NCBI GenBank assembly: GCA_938084195.1
Contig: CALKDJ010000052.1
Span: forward strand, 1-17,911
Source: an uncultured Methylophilaceae bacterium
Lineage (GTDB): Bacteria; Pseudomonadota; Gammaproteobacteria; Burkholderiales; Methylophilaceae
Length of the DNA stretch: 17,911 nt
Direction: 5' to 3'
Positions 15,668 through 17,911 of the stretch are shown here, in pieces. The translations under genes and the position numbers were made by a program. The notes under the pieces were generated by a model. The model saw only the letters and a list, made by a program, of their open reading frames with translations, searched no databases and was not told the origin of the DNA. Position 1 is the first letter of the stretch; every line of letters begins with the position of its first letter.

Positions 15668-15679
15668 AACGCTACCGCC
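15668..15679 (-). promoter_or_regulatory. ops-like RfaH recruitment element
   Basis: On the minus strand this reads GGCGGTAGCGTT, matching the E. coli ops consensus GGCGGTAGCNTG at 11 of 12 positions; only the last base differs. The GCGGTAGC core, which forms the small non-template hairpin recognised by RfaH, is intact. It lies in the probable untranslated leader, 12 bp before the ATG of the first gene of the operon, in the correct orientation. An rfaH-like gene starts 115 bp away on the opposite strand. Location, orientation and neighbour together make chance unlikely. Confidence 0.85.
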
Positions 15680-15681
15680 AA

Positions 15682-15699
15682 GCTGAGTGATCACACAGC
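15682..15699. promoter_or_regulatory. 18-bp palindrome next to ops
   Basis: The plus strand reads GCTGAGTGATCACACAGC, a palindrome with one mismatched pair and a perfect central GTGATCAC. It lies 2 bp upstream of the ops-like element in the direction of operon transcription. It could be a protein-binding operator or part of a JUMPstart-type leader structure. As RNA it would form only a short stem with a UU mismatch, so a DNA site is somewhat preferred. Confidence 0.45.
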
Positions 15700-15715
15700 A
15701 TGAAGAATCAGTAAA

Positions 15716-15721
15716 ATTATA
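15716..15721 (-). promoter_or_regulatory. Candidate -10 element of the polysaccharide operon promoter
   Basis: The minus strand has a perfect TATAAT here, placing transcription start near 15709. The leader would then be about 50 nt and contain the 18-bp palindrome and the ops-like element. No good -35 hexamer is seen at the proper distance (GTAGTT at 17 bp spacing), which would fit a weak or activator-dependent promoter. AT-richness makes a chance TATAAT fairly common, so confidence is moderate. Confidence 0.4.
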
Positions 15722-15748
15722 ATTATTGTTCAACATTGAACTACAATT
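15721..15748. promoter_or_regulatory. Candidate MarR operator palindrome
   Basis: The core 15728-15741 reads GTTCAACATTGAAC, two perfect 6-bp arms around a 2-bp centre. The dyad extends outward through matching AATT ends with two mismatched pairs, giving a 28-bp imperfect palindrome. It lies between the divergent MarR-type and rfaH genes, just upstream of the candidate -10 of the operon. That size and position are normal for MarR-family dimers, which bind palindromes and often regulate their own gene. Confidence 0.5.
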
Positions 15749-15781
15749 ATCTTAAACATAATTTTAAGTAAACACAAGGGG

Positions 15782-15787
15782 TATAAT
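15782..15787 (+). promoter_or_regulatory. Candidate -10 element for rfaH
   Basis: A perfect TATAAT ends 7 bases before the rfaH ATG. If used, transcription would start at or next to the start codon, giving a leaderless or nearly leaderless message. No good -35 box is visible. A promoter further upstream would instead make use of the AAGGGG at 15776-15781. Confidence 0.3.
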
Positions 15788-15794
15788 AATTGTC

Positions 15795-16313
15795 ATGCAC
15801 AAGAATATAAAAAAAACCTATCTAAACTGGTGGGTTGTAGAGACCAAAGTACAAAAGGAAGCTCAAGCAATTGAACAGCTTAAATATCAGGGTTTTAATG
15901 CCTACTGCCCAATGTTTCGCAAAGAAAGTCTGACTGCTCATCAGATAAAAATTAAAAAAGTACCTCTTTTTTCGCGCTACGTATTTATTCAAGCCAATCA
16001 ACTAGCACAAAAGATAATACACACAATTCGTTCAACTTATGGTGTAAGTAAGCTTCTTAAAATAGGCGAAGTACCAATTCAAGTCCCATCTCAACTTATT
16101 ATCACTCTTAAAGCAACAGAGGCTAAGCAATTGAATCAAATAGAATCGCATTTTAAAACAGGAGATAAGATTAAAATTAAGGAAGGCTTATACAGGGGGT
16201 TAGAAGCTGTATATAAAATAGATGATGGTATGGAAAGAGCAATTGTGCTTATTAATATTCTAAATAAAGAAACACCTCTTTTTATAAACAAACAACAAAT
16301 CCAAAAAATATAA
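15795..16313 (+). CDS. rfaH: RfaH-type transcription antiterminator (NusG paralogue)
   Basis: This 172-residue protein has an N-terminal NGN domain (about 11-105) beginning WWVVETKVQKEAQAIEQL and including CPMFRKE, PLFSRYVFI and IIHTIRSTYGVSKLLKIG. The C-terminal KOW domain (about 120-172) has FKTGDKIKIKEGLYRGLEAV and VLINILNKE. Length, the PLF(S/P)RY(V/L)F block and the INKE ending match RfaH rather than NusG. RfaH binds RNA polymerase paused at ops, suppresses termination and recruits ribosomes through its KOW domain. The ops-like site across the intergenic region is the evident target. At the E. coli ATRGV position this protein has STYGV, so the ops-contacting Arg73 is apparently Tyr. The nearest Shine-Dalgarno match, AAGGGG (15776-15781), is 13 bases from the ATG, unusually far. 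Confidence 0.92.
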   Translation: MHKNIKKTYLNWWVVETKVQKEAQAIEQLKYQGFNAYCPMFRKESLTAHQIKIKKVPLFSRYVFIQANQLAQKIIHTIRSTYGVSKLLKIGEVPIQVPSQLIITLKATEAKQLNQIESHFKTGDKIKIKEGLYRGLEAVYKIDDGMERAIVLINILNKETPLFINKQQIQKI

Positions 16314-16416
16314 AGCTAGCCACACAAAAAACTTGCAGGTACAGTTTAAAAATTAAAATTAACAATCACAAATTTTATAATTAAGAAACTGGATTACGAT
16401 GTCTAAAAAATTTATA
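16314..16416. other. Intergenic gap between convergent genes, no clear terminator
   Basis: This 103-bp AT-rich stretch separates the convergent ends of rfaH and the DUF465-like gene. I see only short AT-rich inverted repeats and no GC-rich stem followed by a U tract on either strand. If transcription ends here it is not through an obvious intrinsic terminator. Confidence 0.5.
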
Positions 16417-16560
16417 TCAGTTTTTTTCTAAACGCTCTTTTATTCTTAGTTTTTCTTTTTTAAATTTTCTTATCTTAAGGTCAGGTATATAGTTTTTAAA
16501 TCCTAATTCTATTAATTTATTCAACTCTTTATGTCTGCTTTTCAACTGCTTAATATCCAT
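16417..16560 (-). CDS. Small DUF465/YdcH-like protein
   Basis: A 47-residue ORF starts at ATG 16560 with a strong ribosome binding site, GGAGG, 7 bases upstream, and ends in TGA. The protein begins MDIKQLKSRHKELNKLIELG and contains DLKIRKFKKEKLRIKERLEK. The early LxxxHxELxxxI pattern and the later KKEKLRIKERL pattern match the short DUF465/YdcH family, which forms a helical hairpin or coiled coil. The family's function is not known to me. It is highly charged, has no signal peptide, and is convergent with rfaH and divergent from tdh, so it is probably transcribed alone. The ribosome binding site and family pattern make it a convincing gene despite its size. Confidence 0.8.
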   Translation of the reverse strand: MDIKQLKSRHKELNKLIELGFKNYIPDLKIRKFKKEKLRIKERLEKN

Positions 16561-16825
16561 TTCAAAACCTCCATAAACTAATTAAGAAAATAACCCACAT
16601 ACTTTTTATTACTTTGTTTCCTGAAATTAATATTATATTTATACTTTATACTTAATTTTTAAATTTTTCTACCTTATTATATCTCAAGAAAAATCTGGAA
16701 CATTCTTTATCATACTAAGTCTACAAAAATCATTATGATAGCAATATCCTTTAAAAACATATTTCTATATGACAGTTGAATTTGACATATAATTATTATT
16801 TAAAAACCTTTTATTTTGGGGATAC
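16561..16825. other. Divergent intergenic region between the DUF465-like gene and tdh
   Basis: This 265-bp very AT-rich region should hold promoters in both directions. For tdh, TTGAAT (16776-16781) with TTTAAA (16799-16804) at 17-bp spacing, or the perfect TATAAT at 16788-16793, are possible elements; none is strong enough to call. GGGGA (16818-16822) is the tdh ribosome binding site. I see no RNA gene, repeat array or convincing riboswitch. Confidence 0.45.
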
Positions 16826-17860
16826 ATGAAAGCCTTAGTTAAAAGCCAAGCAAAAGAAGGTATTTGGTTAGAAGACGTTTCTGAACCAGATGTCGGAAAC
16901 AATGATGTGCTCATTAAAATTCATAAAACTGCAATATGTGGAACTGATATACATATTTATAATTGGGATGAATGGGCAAAAAAAACAATTCCAGTTCCAA
17001 TGACAACTGGCCATGAATATGCTGGAGAAATTGTAAAGCTCGGCTCTAATGTAACAGATCTTAAGGTTGGAGATATTGTTTCGGGAGAGGGACACATTAC
17101 ATGTGGTCGTTGCCGGAATTGTTTAGCAGGGAAACCACATTTATGTCCATTTACAATTGGCGTTGGTGTTAATCGTACAGGTGCCTTTGCTGAATATCTC
17201 TCAGTGCCGTCAAAAGTTGTTTTTAAACCAAGTAGAGAAATATCTACAGATCTCTTATCAGTTTTTGATCCTTATGGTAATGCAGTACATACGGCATTAT
17301 CTTTTAACATGGTCGGCGAAGATGTCTTAATAACGGGTGCCGGACCTATTGGTATTATGGCTGCTATGGTTGCCAAACATGCTGGGGCCAGAAATATTGT
17401 TATTACAGATCTTAATCAATATCGTCTCCAACTTATTAAAAAAATTGTTCCAAGCGTAATTACTATCAATGTTACTGATCAAAAAATTGATAAAAAATTG
17501 ATGGAATCATTGGGAATATTTGAGGGCTTTGATGTGGGTCTTGAAATGTCGGGGTCCCCAGTCGCATTTAGTGGAATGTTGGAATTGATGATAAATGGGG
17601 GTCAAATCGCGATGCTCGCTATTATGCCGCAAGGTTCAGGTATTGATTGGGATATGGTAGTTTTCAAAGGTTTAACTATCAAAGGTATTTATGGGCGAGA
17701 GATCTTTGAAACTTGGTATAAGGGTTCAATGATGGTGCAATCTGGTTTACCTCTAGAAAAAATCATCACACATCGTTTTTCATATAAAGACTTTCAAGAA
17801 GGATTTGATGTTATGAGGTCAGGGCAATCTGGCAAAGTGATTCTTGACTGGACAAACTAA
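16826..17860 (+). CDS. tdh: L-threonine 3-dehydrogenase
   Basis: This 344-residue zinc-dependent alcohol dehydrogenase-family enzyme aligns along its whole length with E. coli Tdh (341 residues). It oxidises L-threonine to 2-amino-3-ketobutyrate using NAD. Catalytic-zinc residues Cys38, His63 and Glu64 and structural-zinc cysteines 93, 96, 99 and 107 are all in place. Also visible are [16 protein letters not shown] (35-50), the NAD motif GAGPIG, and IKGIYGRE in the C-terminal half. The gene is followed after 24 bp by the start of kbl, the usual partner that cleaves the product to glycine and acetyl-CoA. It is a housekeeping gene flanking the polysaccharide locus and is unrelated to it in function. 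Confidence 0.97.
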   Translation: MKALVKSQAKEGIWLEDVSEPDVGNNDVLIKIHKTAICGTDIHIYNWDEWAKKTIPVPMTTGHEYAGEIVKLGSNVTDLKVGDIVSGEGHITCGRCRNCLAGKPHLCPFTIGVGVNRTGAFAEYLSVPSKVVFKPSREISTDLLSVFDPYGNAVHTALSFNMVGEDVLITGAGPIGIMAAMVAKHAGARNIVITDLNQYRLQLIKKIVPSVITINVTDQKIDKKLMESLGIFEGFDVGLEMSGSPVAFSGMLELMINGGQIAMLAIMPQGSGIDWDMVVFKGLTIKGIYGREIFETWYKGSMMVQSGLPLEKIITHRFSYKDFQEGFDVMRSGQSGKVILDWTN

Positions 17861-17884
17861 TAATTTAATAACACAAGGAATAGA

Positions 17885-17911
17885 ATGAGTTTTGACAAAG
17901 TAAGGCAAGGT
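17885..17911 (+). CDS. kbl: 2-amino-3-ketobutyrate CoA ligase, first nine codons
   Basis: ATG at 17885 opens a frame that runs off the window (MSFDKVRQG), with AAGGAA 4 bases upstream. Nine residues are too few for family recognition. The call rests on the conserved tdh-kbl operon arrangement, in which kbl encodes the PLP enzyme that follows threonine dehydrogenase. It could be another gene. Confidence 0.6.

Noticed and set aside
15682..15699. CRP-type site, because of the TGTGA and TCACA-like halves.
   Set aside because: CRP half sites are separated by 6 bases; here GTGA and TCAC are fused without a spacer, so the geometry is wrong.
1..17911. Mobile elements, CRISPR arrays, tRNA or rRNA genes.
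   Set aside because: No transposase-like protein, regularly spaced repeats, tRNA cloverleaf or rRNA sequence was seen on either strand.

Overview
The window is AT-rich and holds a long polysaccharide-biosynthesis operon on the minus strand (at least 15.6 kb, running off the left edge), its control region, and a small housekeeping segment on the right. The antiterminator gene rfaH, E. coli-type ugd, tdh-kbl and an ops-like element point to a gammaproteobacterium. The base composition would fit a marine or host-associated AT-rich lineage, but the sequence alone does not fix the genus.

Right end (about 15.66-17.91 kb): an intergenic region separates a leftward EPS-type MarR regulator gene from a rightward rfaH/nusG-like gene. 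It carries a near-perfect RfaH recruitment site (ops, 11 of 12 bases) on the minus strand 12 bp before the MarR gene, plus two palindromes. Beyond rfaH lie a 47-aa DUF465/YdcH-like gene on the minus strand, then tdh and the first nine codons of kbl on the plus strand.

Minus-strand operon, in transcription order. First come the MarR regulator, ugd (UDP-glucose dehydrogenase) and a GalE-like epimerase. A compact cassette follows: GmhA-like SIS isomerase, KdsC-like HAD phosphatase, NeuB-family synthase lacking the C-terminal SAF domain, xylose-isomerase-like TIM barrel, CMP-sugar synthetase and three SDR oxidoreductases. It has the logic of a nonulosonic/Kdo acid pathway (isomerise, condense with PEP, dephosphorylate, activate with CTP) but matches no sialic, legionaminic, pseudaminic or Kdo gene set that I know. 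After a 168-bp gap with a 39-codon ORF come the assembly genes: a KpsS/KpsC-like capsule glycosyltransferase, a TuaG-like GT2 and a PglK-like ABC flippase. The last block is a divergent SIS protein, an SDR, a dehydroquinate-synthase-like sugar-phosphate cyclase and a D-2-hydroxyacid dehydrogenase cut by the window edge. It looks like a second sugar or cyclitol pathway.

Inferred working model: RfaH, made next door, loads at ops and lets polymerase read the long operon. The MarR-type first gene probably modulates the same promoter. The products would build a glycan containing a UDP-uronic-acid-derived sugar, an unusual CMP-activated ulosonic acid and possibly a cyclitol-like component. No initiating transferase, polymerase or export system is visible, so the locus probably continues to the left.
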